Shown here piece after piece: positions 48,320-59,760 of a stretch of DNA of 64,000 nucleotides (the first letter of the stretch is position 1; the number at the start of each line of letters is the position of its first letter). The stretch lies in the NCBI GenBank assembly GCA_005502775.1, contig SCNI01000007.1, forward strand, positions 57,309 through 121,308, read 5' to 3'. The notes under the pieces were generated by a model, which was given only the letters and a program-made list of their open reading frames with translations, had not been told where the DNA came from and did no database searches. The translations under genes and the position numbers were made by a program. The DNA comes from Microbacteriaceae bacterium 3FA27C10 (GTDB lineage: Bacteria; Actinomycetota; Actinomycetes; Actinomycetales; Microbacteriaceae).

Positions 48320-50059
48320 ATGGATGCACTCCTCCCCCTCGTCATCGGACTCCTGATCGGCCTCGCCCTGGGCGCGGTCGGCGGCTGGCTGATCGTCCGC
48401 GGTCGCCGGGCGGATGCGCCGGGTGGCGCGGATGCCGCGCTCCAGGCCGCGCTCGCCGAGCGCTCCGCCGACCTCACCGAGGTGCGGGGGCGCGTCGAGC
48501 AGCTCGTCGAGGAGCGCTCCACGCTGCAGGCGCGGCTCGCCGCGCTCGACGCCACGGCGACGGCCCTGCGCGAGCAGGCCGAGGCCACCGCGCTGGCGCA
48601 CCGAGAACAGGCGGCGCTCGCCCGCGAGCAGTTCGACGCCCAGCTCGGCTTCGCGAAGGAGCAGTCTCGCGAGCGGCTGCTCCAGCAGGAGACCCAGTAC
48701 GCCGCCCAGATCGCGGCGCAGGAGGAGCGGCTCGCCGAGTTCCAGGAGCGCCTGCGGGCCCTCAAGGAGGCCGAGGCGGCGCGCATCGAAGAAGACGGCA
48801 AGGTGCTCGTGGCGCTCAGCCCCGTGCGCGAGAGCCTGAAGGCCGTGCAGGAGAAGGTCGTCGAGCTCGAGACGCAGCGCCAGCAGCAGTACGGCGAGCT
48901 CAGCCAGCAGCTGAAGTCGGCCACCGAGTCGGAGGAGCGCCTGCGGTCCACCGCCGAGTCGCTCGCCTCGGCGCTGCGCTCCAACAGCACCCGCGGCGTG
49001 TGGGGCGAGACGCAGCTGCGGAGTGTGGTGGAGGCTGCCGGCCTCATCGAGCGGGTCGACTTCGACGTGCAGACGAGCATCCTGAGCGACTCCGGTGCCG
49101 GCCGGCCCGACATGGTGGTGCACCTCCCTGGCGGCAAGAACATCGCGGTCGACGCGAAGGTGCCCTTCGACGCCTACCTCGAGGCCTCGGCCATCCCCGC
49201 TTCCTCCACCGGCATCGAGGGCGAGCACCGCACGCAGCTCATGAAGAAGCACGTGAAGGCGCTGCGCGACCACATCACCGCGCTCGGCACCAAGGGGTAC
49301 TGGAACGGGCTGGAGGCCTCGCCGGAGCTCGTGATCGCATTCATCCCGAGCGAGTCACTCGTGTCGAGCGCGCTCGAGGCCGACCCCTCGATCATGGAGT
49401 TCGCCTTCGGCAAGAAGGTGGCTCTGGCCTCTCCGGTCACCCTGTGGTCGGTGCTGAAGACGGTGGCGTTCAGCTGGCAGCAAGACGTCCTCACCCAGGA
49501 GGCCCGCCAGCTGTTCGACCTCAGCCAGCAGCTCTACACACGCCTCGGCAAGACGGCCCAGCACATCGACAAGCTCGGCCGCACGATCGACCGCACGGTG
49601 AAGGACTACAACGCCTTCATCGGCTCCTTCGAACGCCAGGTGTTCCCCACGGCGCGCAAGCTCGGCGCTCTGAGCAGCGAGAACCTGTTCCCAGAGCTCG
49701 TGGCCATCGAGGAGTCACCCCGCGAGATCACGGGCCGCGAACTGCTCGCCGAGCTCGAGGAGCCGGCCCAGCCCGAGCTGGGGGCGAAGCTCGCGCTCGT
49801 GGTGCCGGTCGCGGGGGCCGCATCCGATGTGCCCGCTGCCGAGCAGACCGAAAGCGCCGGGCTCTCCGGCGACGAGGAGCCGGAGACCGACGAGACCGAT
49901 GAGGAGCGAGCGGCCGCCGTCGAGCGCGCGGTGGCCGAACTCGACGCCTTGCGCGACGCCGGAGCCCTCCGCGACGCCGCCTACCTCGCCCACGAACACG
50001 ACCGCGTCATCACCGTCGAGCTCGACCTCGACGACAAGTCGGGCACCACCGACCGCTGA
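48320..50059 (+). CDS. rmuC: DNA recombination protein RmuC
   Basis: 579 residues. An N-terminal membrane helix (LLPLVIGLLIGLALGAVGGW) is followed by a coiled coil (about 35-190) and the RmuC nuclease-like domain: STRGVWGETQLRSVVEAAGL, RPDMVVHLPGGKNIAVDAKV with a PD-(D/E)xK-like core, and TLWSVLKTVAFSWQQ. The acidic tail is Glu-rich. RmuC limits inversions at short repeats in E. coli, of interest because efeB carries such repeats. Confidence 0.92.
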   Translation: MDALLPLVIGLLIGLALGAVGGWLIVRGRRADAPGGADAALQAALAERSADLTEVRGRVEQLVEERSTLQARLAALDATATALREQAEATALAHREQAALAREQFDAQLGFAKEQSRERLLQQETQYAAQIAAQEERLAEFQERLRALKEAEAARIEEDGKVLVALSPVRESLKAVQEKVVELETQRQQQYGELSQQLKSATESEERLRSTAESLASALRSNSTRGVWGETQLRSVVEAAGLIERVDFDVQTSILSDSGAGRPDMVVHLPGGKNIAVDAKVPFDAYLEASAIPASSTGIEGEHRTQLMKKHVKALRDHITALGTKGYWNGLEASPELVIAFIPSESLVSSALEADPSIMEFAFGKKVALASPVTLWSVLKTVAFSWQQDVLTQEARQLFDLSQQLYTRLGKTAQHIDKLGRTIDRTVKDYNAFIGSFERQVFPTARKLGALSSENLFPELVAIEESPREITGRELLAELEEPAQPELGAKLALVVPVAGAASDVPAAEQTESAGLSGDEEPETDETDEERAAAVERAVAELDALRDAGALRDAAYLAHEHDRVITVELDLDDKSGTTDR

Positions 50060-50085
50060 CGCCCACTCATCCCGCCCACGAACGT

Positions 50086-50171
50086 CGCGAATCGGAGGGG
50101 GATTTCGACTTCCGCCGCCTTTGAGCTCCGCTCAACCGAAGGCGGAAGTCGAAATCCCCCTCCGATTCGCG
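50086..50171. terminator. Perfect 31-bp inverted repeat between rmuC and glpX
   Basis: Arms 50086-50116 and 50141-50171 are perfectly complementary. Within the 24-nt loop TTGAGC (50121-50126) pairs with GCTCAA (50130-50135), giving a stem on a stem. Located between two convergent genes, it is probably a bidirectional terminator, though exceptionally long. Confidence 0.8.
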
Positions 50172-50183
50172 TACCTCAGCCCC

Positions 50184-51164
50184 CTACAACCACTTCGCCG
50201 CCAGGTGATCCGCCTCGATCCGCCGGATCGTCCCCGAGTGCGAGCGCAGCACGATCGACTCCGTGCGGATGATCGGGCCGAGTCGCTTCACGCCCGCGAC
50301 CAGCCCGCCGTCCGTCACGCCGGTGGCCACGAAGAAGGTGTTGTCGCCCGACACGAGGTCGTTCGCCTCGTACAGCTTGTCGATGTCGAGACCGGCGTCG
50401 ATGCCCTTCTGGCGCTCGTCGTCGTCCTTCGGGGCGAGCCGGGTCTGAATGAAGCCGCCGAGCGCCTTGATGGCGCACGCCGTCGCCACGCCCTCGGGGC
50501 TGCCGCCGATGCCGACGCACATGTCGATGCGGGTGCCGTAGCGGGCCGCGTTGATACCGCCGGCCACGTCGCCGTCGAGCATGAGCCGGGTGCCGGCGCC
50601 CGCCGCGCGGATCTCCTCGATGAGCTCGACGTGGCGCGGGCGGTCGAGCACGGCCACGCGGATGTCGCCGACGTTCTTGCCCTTGGCCTTCGCGAGGGCG
50701 CGGATGTTGTCGCCGATCGGCCGGTCGATGTCGATCACGCCGATGCCGTCGGCATCCGTCACGATCTTCTTCATGTAGAACACCGAGGAGGCGTCGAGCA
50801 TGGTGCCGCGGTCGGAGGCCGCGAGCATCGAGATGGCGTTCTGACGCCCGGCGGCGGTGAGCGAGGTGCCGTCGATCGGGTCGACCGCGATGTCGCAGGA
50901 GGGCCCGCGCCCGGTGCCCACGTGCTCGCCGTTGAAGAGCATCGGCGCCTGGTCCTTCTCGCCCTCGCCGATCACGATCACGCCGTCGAAGTCGACGGTG
51001 CCGAGGAAGGCGCGCATCGCGTCGACCGCGGCCCCGTCGGCGGCGTTCTTGTCGCCCTTGCCGATGAACGGCTGCGCCCGGATGGCCGCCGCCTCGGTGG
51101 CCCGCACCAGCTCGAGAGCGAGGTTGCGGTCGGGGTGCTCGTAGAGGGGGATGCTGCTGGTCAT
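50184..51164 (-). CDS. glpX: Class II fructose-1,6-bisphosphatase
   Basis: 326 residues from ATG 51164 behind GGAAGGA. Motifs VIGEGEKDQAPML, AVDPIDGTSLTAAG and LDGDVAGGINAA are those of GlpX phosphatases. It hydrolyses fructose-1,6-bisphosphate in gluconeogenesis, the only FBPase type in most actinobacteria. Divergent from the aldolase gene that acts on the same metabolite. Confidence 0.95.
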   Translation of the reverse strand: MTSSIPLYEHPDRNLALELVRATEAAAIRAQPFIGKGDKNAADGAAVDAMRAFLGTVDFDGVIVIGEGEKDQAPMLFNGEHVGTGRGPSCDIAVDPIDGTSLTAAGRQNAISMLAASDRGTMLDASSVFYMKKIVTDADGIGVIDIDRPIGDNIRALAKAKGKNVGDIRVAVLDRPRHVELIEEIRAAGAGTRLMLDGDVAGGINAARYGTRIDMCVGIGGSPEGVATACAIKALGGFIQTRLAPKDDDERQKGIDAGLDIDKLYEANDLVSGDNTFFVATGVTDGGLVAGVKRLGPIIRTESIVLRSHSGTIRRIEADHLAAKWL

Positions 51165-51340
51165 GACACAGTCCTTCCGAGAAGTGCAGAGGCGCGCCGT
51201 GACGGACCGCGCCGGCGGGGGCCACACGCCTCCCGGTGCGTTTTCCAGCCTATCGGTCGGAGTGCTCACACCACCGCTGGCTAGACTCGGTGCTGTACGC
51301 AGGCCGGCGCGCTGCCATCGCGCCCACCAAAGGAGATGAC

Positions 51341-52366
<1,026 letters not shown>

Positions 52367-52385
52367 GCCGCGAACAGGAGATTTC

Positions 52386-52949
52386 GTGACCGACGAGCGA
52401 CCGAAGCCGAAGTACGGAGAGCTGGCCCCCGAGGGCTGGGTCTGGCAGCCGCCCCAGCGGGCGGCGCCGGATGCGGACGAGCCCGCCTCTCCGGCTCCGG
52501 CCCCGGCCGCGCCGCCCGCCCGAGGCGCTCAGGCGCCGGGTGCGGAGGCGACGCCGCACACCGGGCTCGGCTTCAGCACCGGCGACGTCGTGGCGACCGT
52601 GATCCTGCTGGCGATCGGGCTGTACTCCACGCTGAACTCCATCGTGGGCGGCCTGCTCAACCTGCCGGCACTCATCCAGCCCGTCATCGACGCCCAGGGT
52701 CTCGGCGTGACGTACACGGCCACGAGCGCGGCGAACGTCATCGGCACGATCGGCGCCGTGGCGCTCGCCCTCATCTACGCTCTGGCGGTGTGGGCCTCGG
52801 TGGTCGCCATCCGCAAGCACAAGCGAGCCGTCTACATCCCGCTCGCCTGCGCCGTGCTGAGCTTCATCGCGCTCGTGTTCGTTCTGGTGCTGGCCATCTT
52901 CGCCGACGGCGCACTCGTGAACGCGATGCTCGCGAGCTCCGGGGCCTGA
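52386..52949 (+). CDS. Small membrane protein (DUF6264-like)
   Basis: 187 residues, GTG start. The N-terminus (TDERPKPKYGELAPEGWVW) and a Pro/Ala-rich stretch precede four hydrophobic helices. A KYGE...P box of this kind occurs in a Microbacteriaceae membrane family that I believe is DUF6264. Function unknown. It starts 19 bp after the aldolase stop and is probably cotranscribed. Confidence 0.65.
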   Translation: MTDERPKPKYGELAPEGWVWQPPQRAAPDADEPASPAPAPAAPPARGAQAPGAEATPHTGLGFSTGDVVATVILLAIGLYSTLNSIVGGLLNLPALIQPVIDAQGLGVTYTATSAANVIGTIGAVALALIYALAVWASVVAIRKHKRAVYIPLACAVLSFIALVFVLVLAIFADGALVNAMLASSGA

Positions 52950-53025
52950 CCACCCGAGCCGAGCCGTCAGCCCGCGCCGCCGAAACCCTCGCACAGCGGC
53001 ACGGACGGACGATTCGGCAGCAGGC

Positions 53026-54090
53026 TCAGGCGCTGTGGCGTCCGCCGAGGGCGCGGGCGTCCTTCTTGCCCGCGGTGTCGCGGCGGAGCTCCTTCGGCAG
53101 GGAGAAGACGAGGTCCTCCTCGGCCGTCTGCACGGTCTCGATGTCGCCGTAGCCGGCGCCGGCGAGGTCGTCGAGCAGTTCCTGCACGAGCACCTCGGGA
53201 ACGGATGCGCCCGACGTCACCCCCACGGTCTCCACGCCGTCGAGCCACTCCTGCTTCACCTCGTGCGCGTAGTCGACCCGGTAGGCGGCCTTCGCGCCGT
53301 ACTCGAGGGCGACCTCGACGAGGCGCACCGAGTTCGACGAGTTCGCCGAACCCACGACGATCACGAGATCGGCGTCCTTCGCCACCTTCTTGATGGCGAC
53401 CTGCCGGTTCTGGGTGGCGTAGCAGATGTCGTCGGACGGCGGATCCTGCAGCTTCGGGAACTTCTCGCGCAGGCGGCGCACGGTCTCCATGGTCTCGTCG
53501 ACCGAGAGCGTGGTCTGCGAGAGCCACACCACCTTGTCGGGGTCTTTGACCTCGATGCCGTCCACCGCATCCGGGCTGTTCACGAGCGTGATGTGCTCGG
53601 GCGCCTCGCCCGCCGTGCCCTCGACCTCCTCGTGGCCCTCGTGGCCGATGAGCAGGATCTCGAAGTCGTCGCGCGCGAAGCGCACGGCCTCGCGGTGCAC
53701 CTTGGTGACGAGGGGGCAGGTGGCGTCGATGGCCTGCAGCCCGCGATCGGCGGCGCCCTGCACCACGGCCGGCGACACACCGTGGGCCGAGAACACGACG
53801 TGGGCGCCCTCGGGCACCTCGTCGACCTCCTCGACGAAGATGGCGCCGCGCTTCTCGAGCGTGGTGACGACGTGCACGTTGTGCACGATCTGCTTGCGCA
53901 CGTAGACGGGGGCGCCGTAGTGCTCGAGCGCCTTCTCCACGGCCACGACGGCCCGGTCGACACCGGCGCAGTAGCCTCGCGGCGCGGCCAGGAGCACGCG
54001 CTTGTGCCCGGCCACCGGGTTGTCCTTGAGCCTGTTCCGCACGCCGGGGATCCTCGGCATCGGCAGGCTGATGGTCGTCGCGTTGCTCAC
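53026..54090 (-). CDS. ispH: 4-hydroxy-3-methylbut-2-enyl diphosphate reductase
   Basis: 354 residues. The three Fe-S cysteines are in [26 protein letters not shown] and [13 protein letters not shown]; the catalytic Glu-region and [11 protein letters not shown] are present. It makes IPP and DMAPP in the last MEP-pathway step, feeding the prenyltransferase encoded at 61.3 kb. GTG start at 54090; minus-strand TAGAAT ends 7 nt upstream, suggesting a leaderless mRNA. Divergent from xseA. Confidence 0.96.
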   Translation of the reverse strand: MSNATTISLPMPRIPGVRNRLKDNPVAGHKRVLLAAPRGYCAGVDRAVVAVEKALEHYGAPVYVRKQIVHNVHVVTTLEKRGAIFVEEVDEVPEGAHVVFSAHGVSPAVVQGAADRGLQAIDATCPLVTKVHREAVRFARDDFEILLIGHEGHEEVEGTAGEAPEHITLVNSPDAVDGIEVKDPDKVVWLSQTTLSVDETMETVRRLREKFPKLQDPPSDDICYATQNRQVAIKKVAKDADLVIVVGSANSSNSVRLVEVALEYGAKAAYRVDYAHEVKQEWLDGVETVGVTSGASVPEVLVQELLDDLAGAGYGDIETVQTAEEDLVFSLPKELRRDTAGKKDARALGGRHSA

Positions 54091-54148
54091 CCGATCGATT
54101 CTACGTGCCCCAGCCTGGGTGACGGCGGCGTGTGGAATGCTGGACGGC

Positions 54149-55393
54149 GTGACCGATGCACCCACCGCCCCCGCCGCATCCGGCCCGTCGACGGCCGACG
54201 CCCCGTGGCCGGTGGGCGAGCTCGCGCAGAAGATCCGCGGCTACATCGAACGTCTCGGCACTGCCTGGGTCGAGGGCGAGATCACGCAGTGGGGCGTGTC
54301 GGGCGGCAACGTCTACGGCAAGCTCAAAGACCTGAACGACGAGGCGACCATCAGCTTCACGGTCTGGTCGTCAGTCAAGACGCGCCTTCCGGCCGACCTG
54401 AAGCAGGGCGACCGCGTGATCGCGCTCATCAAGCCCAACTACTGGGTGCGCGGCGGCACGCTCACCATGCAGGTGTTCGAGATGCGGCACGTCGGCCTCG
54501 GCGACCTGCTCGAGCGGCTCGAGCGGCTGCGGGCCCAGCTCGCCGCCGAGGGTCTGTTCGACGCCGCGCGCAAGAAGCCGCTGCCGTTCCTCCCCGGCGT
54601 GATCGGCCTCGTCACCGGCAAAGACAGCGACGCCGAGAAAGACGTGCTGCGGAACGCGCAGCTGCGCTGGCCCTCGGTGCGCTTCCGCGTGGTGCACGCG
54701 GCGGTGCAGGGCGACAGAACTCCGCGCGAGGTGGTGGCCGCCATCGAGGCACTGGATGCCGACCCGGCCGTGGAGGTCATCATCGTCGCGCGCGGCGGCG
54801 GCGACTTCCAGAACCTGCTCGGCTTCAGCGACGAGGCGGTGCTGCGCGCCGCTGCGGCCGCGCGCACCCCGATCGTGAGCGCCATCGGGCACGAGGCCGA
54901 CCGTCCGCTGCTCGACCTCGTGGCCGATCTGCGCGCGTCGACGCCGACGGATGCCGCCAAGCGCGTCGTTCCCGACGTCAGCGAAGAGCTCGCCCGCGTC
55001 GACCAGGCGCGCCTGCGCATCCGGGGCCGCGTGTCGTCGCTCGTGTCGGTGGAGGTCGACCGGCTGCAGCAGATCCGCAGCCGGCCGGTGCTCGCCACCC
55101 CGGGCCGGATGCTCGATGCGCGCTCCGAAGACCTCACCCGGTTCGTGGCGCGCGGCGAAGAGCTCGTCTCGCGCGTGATCGAGCGCGAGGGCAACACGGT
55201 GCGGGAGCTCACCGGCCACCTGCGCGCGCTGTCGCCGCAGCGCACCCTCGACCGCGGCTACGCGATCGTCCAGGCGTCGAACGGCCACATCGTGCGCGCG
55301 GCGACGGAGGCCCCGAGGGGCACCGCGCTCACCATCACGGTCGCCGAGGGCGCTCTCGACGCGCACTCAGACGGACCGCACAGCGATCGATAG
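54149..55393 (+). CDS. xseA: Exodeoxyribonuclease VII large subunit
   Basis: 414 residues. An OB-fold ([28 protein letters not shown]) is followed by the catalytic region ([55 protein letters not shown]) and a coiled coil. With XseB it degrades single-stranded DNA. The start is GTG 54149; ATG 54137 in frame is an alternative. The usual ispH/xseAB arrangement of actinobacteria. Confidence 0.94.
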   Translation: MTDAPTAPAASGPSTADAPWPVGELAQKIRGYIERLGTAWVEGEITQWGVSGGNVYGKLKDLNDEATISFTVWSSVKTRLPADLKQGDRVIALIKPNYWVRGGTLTMQVFEMRHVGLGDLLERLERLRAQLAAEGLFDAARKKPLPFLPGVIGLVTGKDSDAEKDVLRNAQLRWPSVRFRVVHAAVQGDRTPREVVAAIEALDADPAVEVIIVARGGGDFQNLLGFSDEAVLRAAAAARTPIVSAIGHEADRPLLDLVADLRASTPTDAAKRVVPDVSEELARVDQARLRIRGRVSSLVSVEVDRLQQIRSRPVLATPGRMLDARSEDLTRFVARGEELVSRVIEREGNTVRELTGHLRALSPQRTLDRGYAIVQASNGHIVRAATEAPRGTALTITVAEGALDAHSDGPHSDR

Positions 55394-55403
55394 GATTGTT
55401 CCC

Positions 55404-55658
55404 ATGGCCTCCATGCCCGCATCCCCCTCGTCGTCCGCCCCCTCGGCTCCGGCGTTCGCCGACGTCGCGGAGCTGAGCTACGAGGAGGCGCGCGACGAGC
55501 TCATCCGTGTGGTGAGCGAACTCGAGCAGGGCTCGGCCACCCTCGAGCAGTCCCTCGCGCTCTGGGAGCGCGGCGAGGCGCTCGCCTCGCGCTGCGAGAG
55601 CTGGCTGATCGGCGCCCGCGAGCGACTCGAGGCCGCCCGCCAGACGGCAGCGGAGTAG
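55404..55658 (+). CDS. xseB: Exodeoxyribonuclease VII small subunit
   Basis: 84 residues. After a Ser/Pro/Ala-rich start comes the XseB helical hairpin: [20 protein letters not shown] and [19 protein letters not shown]. It binds the XseA coiled coil. Ten bp after the xseA stop. Confidence 0.95.
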   Translation: MASMPASPSSSAPSAPAFADVAELSYEEARDELIRVVSELEQGSATLEQSLALWERGEALASRCESWLIGARERLEAARQTAAE

Positions 55659-55662
55659 GCGC

Positions 55663-56373
55663 GTGGCCAAGAGCACAGCGAGCGCACCCCCCGAGCGGCC
55701 CGTCGTCGCCGAACTCGGGCGACCGGAGACGCCGGAGGAGGAGGCCGCCCGCAAGCGGGCCCGAACCATTGCGTACCGCGACAGCAAGACGCTCAAGAAC
55801 CTGCTGATCGCCCTGGGGCTCACGGTGGCCCTCCTGCTCGGATTCATGCTGCTCGTGCCGCGGCCCGACGGAGCACCCCTCTACCAGGCCGTCGACTACC
55901 AGCAGGTGGCTGCGGGCGCACAGGCCTCGATGCCGATCCCGCTCGCCGCCCCCGCCCTGCCCGAGGGATGGTCGTCGAACGTCGCCGAGATCCGCTCCGG
56001 CACGAGCGACAAGGTCGTCTCCTGGTACATCGGGCTCATCTCGCCGAGCAAGCAGTACGTCGGCGTCACGCAGGCACTCGACGCCAACCCGAGCTGGCTC
56101 GCCGAGCAGGTGGCCAAGGGCTTCGCCTCCGACGTGGTCACGCTCGACGGCGTGCAGTGGACCGTCTACGACAACCGCGCCACCGGCACCGACGTGGGCA
56201 ACGCGAAGTACGCGCTCACCACCGAGTCCGGGCCCACCACCTACGTGGTGTTCGGCACCGCCGGCGTCGACGACATCACCACCGTGGCCACCGCGCTCGG
56301 CGACAACGTGCGTGCGCAGGCCACCGTCGACCCGGCGACGCTGCCGTCGGCGTCCGCCTCCCCCTCCTCCTGA
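55663..56373 (+). CDS. DUF4245 membrane-anchored protein
   Basis: 236 residues, GTG start 4 bp after the xseB stop. A charged N-terminus (RKRARTIAYRDSKTLKNLLI) leads into one membrane helix (about 47-65), followed by an exported domain with the DUF4245 core LPEGWSSNVAEIRSG, WYIGLISPSKQYVGVTQAL and WTVYDNR. Function unknown; the family regularly follows xseB in actinobacteria. Confidence 0.9.
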   Translation: MAKSTASAPPERPVVAELGRPETPEEEAARKRARTIAYRDSKTLKNLLIALGLTVALLLGFMLLVPRPDGAPLYQAVDYQQVAAGAQASMPIPLAAPALPEGWSSNVAEIRSGTSDKVVSWYIGLISPSKQYVGVTQALDANPSWLAEQVAKGFASDVVTLDGVQWTVYDNRATGTDVGNAKYALTTESGPTTYVVFGTAGVDDITTVATALGDNVRAQATVDPATLPSASASPSS

Positions 56374-56450
56374 ACGACCCCGCTCCTCCTGGACCGTCCA
56401 GCCTCCTCCTGAACCGCACAACGACCCCACCCGACTTGGAGAACGACACC

Positions 56451-57092
56451 GTGGCCGATTTCACTCCCCCTGCCCGCGTCTGGGCCACCATGGTGCGCGG
56501 TAACGAGCGGTTCATCGCCGGCGCCCCCAAGCATCCGCGCCAGGACGCCGAGACCCGCGCCGAGCTCGCACACCTGCAGAACCCGCGCGCTGCCCTGCTC
56601 GGCTGCAGCGACTCCCGGCTCGCGGCCGAGATCATCTTCGACCTCGGCCTCGGCGACCTCTTCGTCGTGCGCAACGCCGGTCAGGTCGTCTCCGAGTCAG
56701 CCGTGGGAAGCCTCGAATACGCCGTCGAGGTGCTCGGGGTGTCGCTCGTGGTCGTGCTCGCCCACGACGAGTGCGGCGCCGTGCGCGCCGCCATCGACTC
56801 TCAGCTGCCGGATGCGGCGCCGCTGCCCGGTCACATCCGCACCCTGGTGCAGAAGATCGTGCCGGCCATCAGCGAGGTGCCGGCCGAACGCGCCGAGGAC
56901 GGTTCGCTGCTCTCGGCGCCGGATGCGGCCGACGTGGGCCGGGCCCACCTCCGCGACACCGTGAAGGCGCTCCTGGAGTCGTCGGAGATCATCACGGCGG
57001 CGGTCGCCGAGGGTAGATTGGCTGTGGTCGGAGCAAACTACCGACTGGCCGAAGGCCGAGCCGTGGCCGACATCGCCATCGGCGAGATCTGA
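56451..57092 (+). CDS. Beta-carbonic anhydrase
   Basis: 213 residues from GTG 56451. Zinc ligands are in [12 protein letters not shown] (Cys, Asp) and [11 protein letters not shown] (His, Cys), with [19 protein letters not shown] between. It interconverts CO2 and bicarbonate in the cytoplasm. It sits between the DUF4245 gene and fumC; bicarbonate supply for anaplerosis is a plausible link. Confidence 0.94.
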   Translation: MADFTPPARVWATMVRGNERFIAGAPKHPRQDAETRAELAHLQNPRAALLGCSDSRLAAEIIFDLGLGDLFVVRNAGQVVSESAVGSLEYAVEVLGVSLVVVLAHDECGAVRAAIDSQLPDAAPLPGHIRTLVQKIVPAISEVPAERAEDGSLLSAPDAADVGRAHLRDTVKALLESSEIITAAVAEGRLAVVGANYRLAEGRAVADIAIGEI

Positions 57093-57159
57093 CCCCTCGA
57101 TTCCCCGCGACGGCGCCCGCGCGCCGCGGATGACACACGAACGAAAGGACGACCACACA

Positions 57160-58575
57160 GTGGTGGACAACGCCTCGGAGACCGAGTACCGCATCGAGCA
57201 CGACACGATGGGCGAGGTGCGCGTGCCCGTCTCCGCGCTCTACGGAGCACAGACCCAGCGCGCGGTCGAGAACTTCCCCGTGTCGGGCTCGGTGCTCGAG
57301 CCGGCGCAGATCGCCGCGCTCGCGCGCATCAAGAAGGCCGCCGCGCTCGCCAACGCCCGCCTGGGTGTGCTCGACGGGGCGATCTCGGAGGCGATCGCCG
57401 CCGCCGCCGACCGCGTGATCGCGGGCGAGTTCGACGCCGACTTCCCGATCGACGTCTACCAGACCGGCTCCGGCACCTCCTCGAACATGAACATGAACGA
57501 GGTGCTCTCCTCGCTCGCCACCGCTTCGCTCGGCTCGCTCGTGCATCCGAACGACCACGTGAACGCCTCGCAGTCCTCGAACGACGTGTTCCCGACCTCG
57601 GTGCACGTCGCCGTGACGAGCGCGCTCATCCACGACCTCATCCCCTCGCTCGAGCACCTCGCCGAGGCGCTCGAGGAGAAGGCGGTGCTCTGGGCCGGCG
57701 CCGTGAAGGCGGGCCGCACGCACCTCATGGATGCCACGCCCGTCACGCTCGGCCAGGAGTTCGGCGGCTACGCGATGCAGATCCGGCTGGGCATCGAGCG
57801 CGTTCAGTCGGCGCTCCCCCGGGTCGCCGAGGTCCCGCTCGGCGGCACGGCGGTCGGCACCGGCATCAACACGCCCGCCGGGTTCCCGCAGCTCGTCATC
57901 TCGATCCTCGCCGAGGAGACCGGGCTGCCGATCACCGAGGCCCGCGACCACTTCGAGGCGCAGGGCGCCCGCGATTCGCTGGTGGAAGCATCCGGTGCCC
58001 TCCGCGTGCTCGCGGTGTCGCTCACGAAGATCTGCAACGACCTGCGCTGGATGGGCTCGGGTCCGAACACCGGCATCGGCGAGCTGCACATCCCCGACCT
58101 GCAGCCCGGGTCGTCGATCATGCCCGGCAAGGTGAACCCCGTCATCCCCGAGGCCGTGCTGCAGGTCTGCTCGCGCGTGATCGGCAACGACGCCTCGATC
58201 GCCTGGTCGGGAGCTTCCGGAGCATTCGAGCTGAACGTGGCCATCCCGGTGATGGGAACGGCCCTGCTCGAGTCGATCCGCCTGCTGTCGAACTCCGCGG
58301 TGCTGCTGGCCGACAAGACGGTGGCCGGGCTCCAGGCGAACCTCGAGCGGGCGCGCGCGCTGGCCGAGTCCTCGCCGTCGATCGTCACGCCGCTGAACCG
58401 GATCATCGGCTACGAGGCCGCCGCGAAGATCGCCAAGCACTCGGTGGCGCGCGGGATCACGGTGCGCGAGGCCGTCGTCGACCTCGGCTTCGTGGAGCGC
58501 GGCGAGGTCACCCTCGAGCAACTCGACGCCGCACTCGACGTGCTCTCGATGACCCGCCCACCGCAGGCCAAGTAG
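57160..58575 (+). CDS. fumC: Class II fumarate hydratase
   Basis: 471 residues from GTG 57160 (GTG 57163 also possible; GAAAGGAC is upstream). Family motifs are [45 protein letters not shown] and the signature [12 protein letters not shown]. It interconverts fumarate and malate in the TCA cycle. A strong terminator follows 25 bp after the stop. Confidence 0.96.
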   Translation: MVDNASETEYRIEHDTMGEVRVPVSALYGAQTQRAVENFPVSGSVLEPAQIAALARIKKAAALANARLGVLDGAISEAIAAAADRVIAGEFDADFPIDVYQTGSGTSSNMNMNEVLSSLATASLGSLVHPNDHVNASQSSNDVFPTSVHVAVTSALIHDLIPSLEHLAEALEEKAVLWAGAVKAGRTHLMDATPVTLGQEFGGYAMQIRLGIERVQSALPRVAEVPLGGTAVGTGINTPAGFPQLVISILAEETGLPITEARDHFEAQGARDSLVEASGALRVLAVSLTKICNDLRWMGSGPNTGIGELHIPDLQPGSSIMPGKVNPVIPEAVLQVCSRVIGNDASIAWSGASGAFELNVAIPVMGTALLESIRLLSNSAVLLADKTVAGLQANLERARALAESSPSIVTPLNRIIGYEAAAKIAKHSVARGITVREAVVDLGFVERGEVTLEQLDAALDVLSMTRPPQAK

Positions 58576-58600
58576 CGCGCCGGCGCAGGCCTGCACTCAA

Positions 58601-58642
58601 ACGACGGAGGCTGCACCCCGATCCGGGTGCAGCCTCCGTCGT
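58601..58642 (+). terminator. Terminator after fumC
   Basis: Perfect 18-nt arms (58601-58618 and 58625-58642) with a 6-nt loop, followed by CTTCGTGT. It starts 25 bp after the fumC stop. Confidence 0.85.
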
Positions 58643-58678
58643 CTTCGTGTCGGGGCCGACGTCTCCGTCGTCTCGATG

Positions 58679-59154
58679 TCAGGGTGAGGCGAGGAGGGGC
58701 AGCTGGGCGACCCAGAAGGCTGCCAGCAGGGCAGGGCCGAGCGGATGCCGGGCCGCGGGCACGGGGTCGATGTGTGCGGGGTCGTCGGGCACGGGGTCGG
58801 TGGGCACGGGACGTCCCGGACGCGCTCGCATGCCTGCGCGCGAGGGGATCACCGTGCCTGCTCCCCTGCCCACAGTCCACGTCCCGAGGACCTGCGCGCT
58901 GACGACGCCCGCGCCCACCAGCATCCCGGAGCTCAGGGACTCCGGTCGCCCCAGGGCTCCCGTCATCCCCGCCAGCGAACCCAGCCACAGACTCAGCTTC
59001 ACATCGCCCAGCCCGTCAGAACGAGACCCGGCACGACGAGCGCGTTCGGCAGCCGGAGTTGCCGCAGGTCGGCGAGCGCGAGTGGAACCGTCACCGCAGC
59101 GAGGTGGAGCAGCGGCAGCATGACGGGCCACCACGGCGGCGAGAGGATGAGCAT
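58679..59154 (-). pseudogene. Decayed prepilin peptidase (A24 family)
   Basis: The frame from ATG 59154 reads MLILSPPWWP, a helix, then ALADLRQLRLPNALVVPGLV (first catalytic Asp region of type IV prepilin peptidases) and stops at TGWAM. In another frame, overlapping the same bases, the sequence continues GLGDVKLSLWLGSLAG, the second catalytic GxGDVK motif, to a stop at 58679. The 50-60 residues normally between the two motifs are missing and the frame is broken, so an internal deletion has occurred. The 3' part also carries a proline-rich repeat (TDPVPDDPAHIDPVP). No pilus genes are in view. Confidence 0.7.
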
Positions 59155-59305
59155 GCCGACACCGTAGGACTGGCGAAAGGGCCCGCAGAGTTCTCCACAG
59201 GCATCCGCTGAACCACGACGAGGTGAACGGTCTGTGGACAAGCTGGCGGGTATCGGCGGATCGGGGTATCCCAGAGGCAGAGCCGCTCGACCGGAAGGAT
59301 CCACC

Positions 59306-59686
59306 ATGACGCAGCCGCCCCGCACCCCGCCACCCGGCATCCCGGCCTCCGCGCCGGGTGCGCCTGCCCGCAATCCGCTCGGCCTGGCCTCACTCATCGT
59401 GGGCTCGGCCGGGCCTGTGATCGGGCTGGTGTTCCTTCTCGCCCAGGGGGTGCTCGTCGCCCGCGGCGAGCTCTCGATGCTCGCCGTGGTCAGCACAGCG
59501 AACGGAGTGCTCGCAGCTCTGGCGGCGGGGGTGGCGGTCGTCCTGGGTGTCATCGCCGTCACGCGCCGCGGGCGTTCCCGGGTGCTCGCCGCGGCCGGCA
59601 TCGCACTCGGAGCATCCGGTCTCGTCGGAGTGATCGGCACAGTGCTCTACGGCATCGTCGTGAACCTCTCACGGGTCTACGACTGA
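59306..59686 (+). CDS. Small membrane protein, DUF4190-like
   Basis: 126 residues from ATG 59306 behind GGAAGGATCC. A Pro/Ala-rich start (TQPPRTPPPGIPASAPGAP) precedes three helices and GVIAVTRRGRSRVLAAAGIA, the LGxIAxxR...G...A order of DUF4190-type proteins. Function unknown. Confidence 0.7.
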   Translation: MTQPPRTPPPGIPASAPGAPARNPLGLASLIVGSAGPVIGLVFLLAQGVLVARGELSMLAVVSTANGVLAALAAGVAVVLGVIAVTRRGRSRVLAAAGIALGASGLVGVIGTVLYGIVVNLSRVYD

Positions 59687-59688
59687 AC

Positions 59689-59743
59689 GACCCGGCAGTT
59701 CGTGCCCCCACCTCGGAGAGAGGGCGGCACGAACTGCCGGGTC
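59689..59743. terminator. Bidirectional terminator before phoH
   Basis: Perfect 18-nt arms (59689-59706 and 59726-59743) with a 19-nt loop between two convergent genes. Confidence 0.85.
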
Positions 59744-59760
59744 GGCGACGTCGTGAGCGG

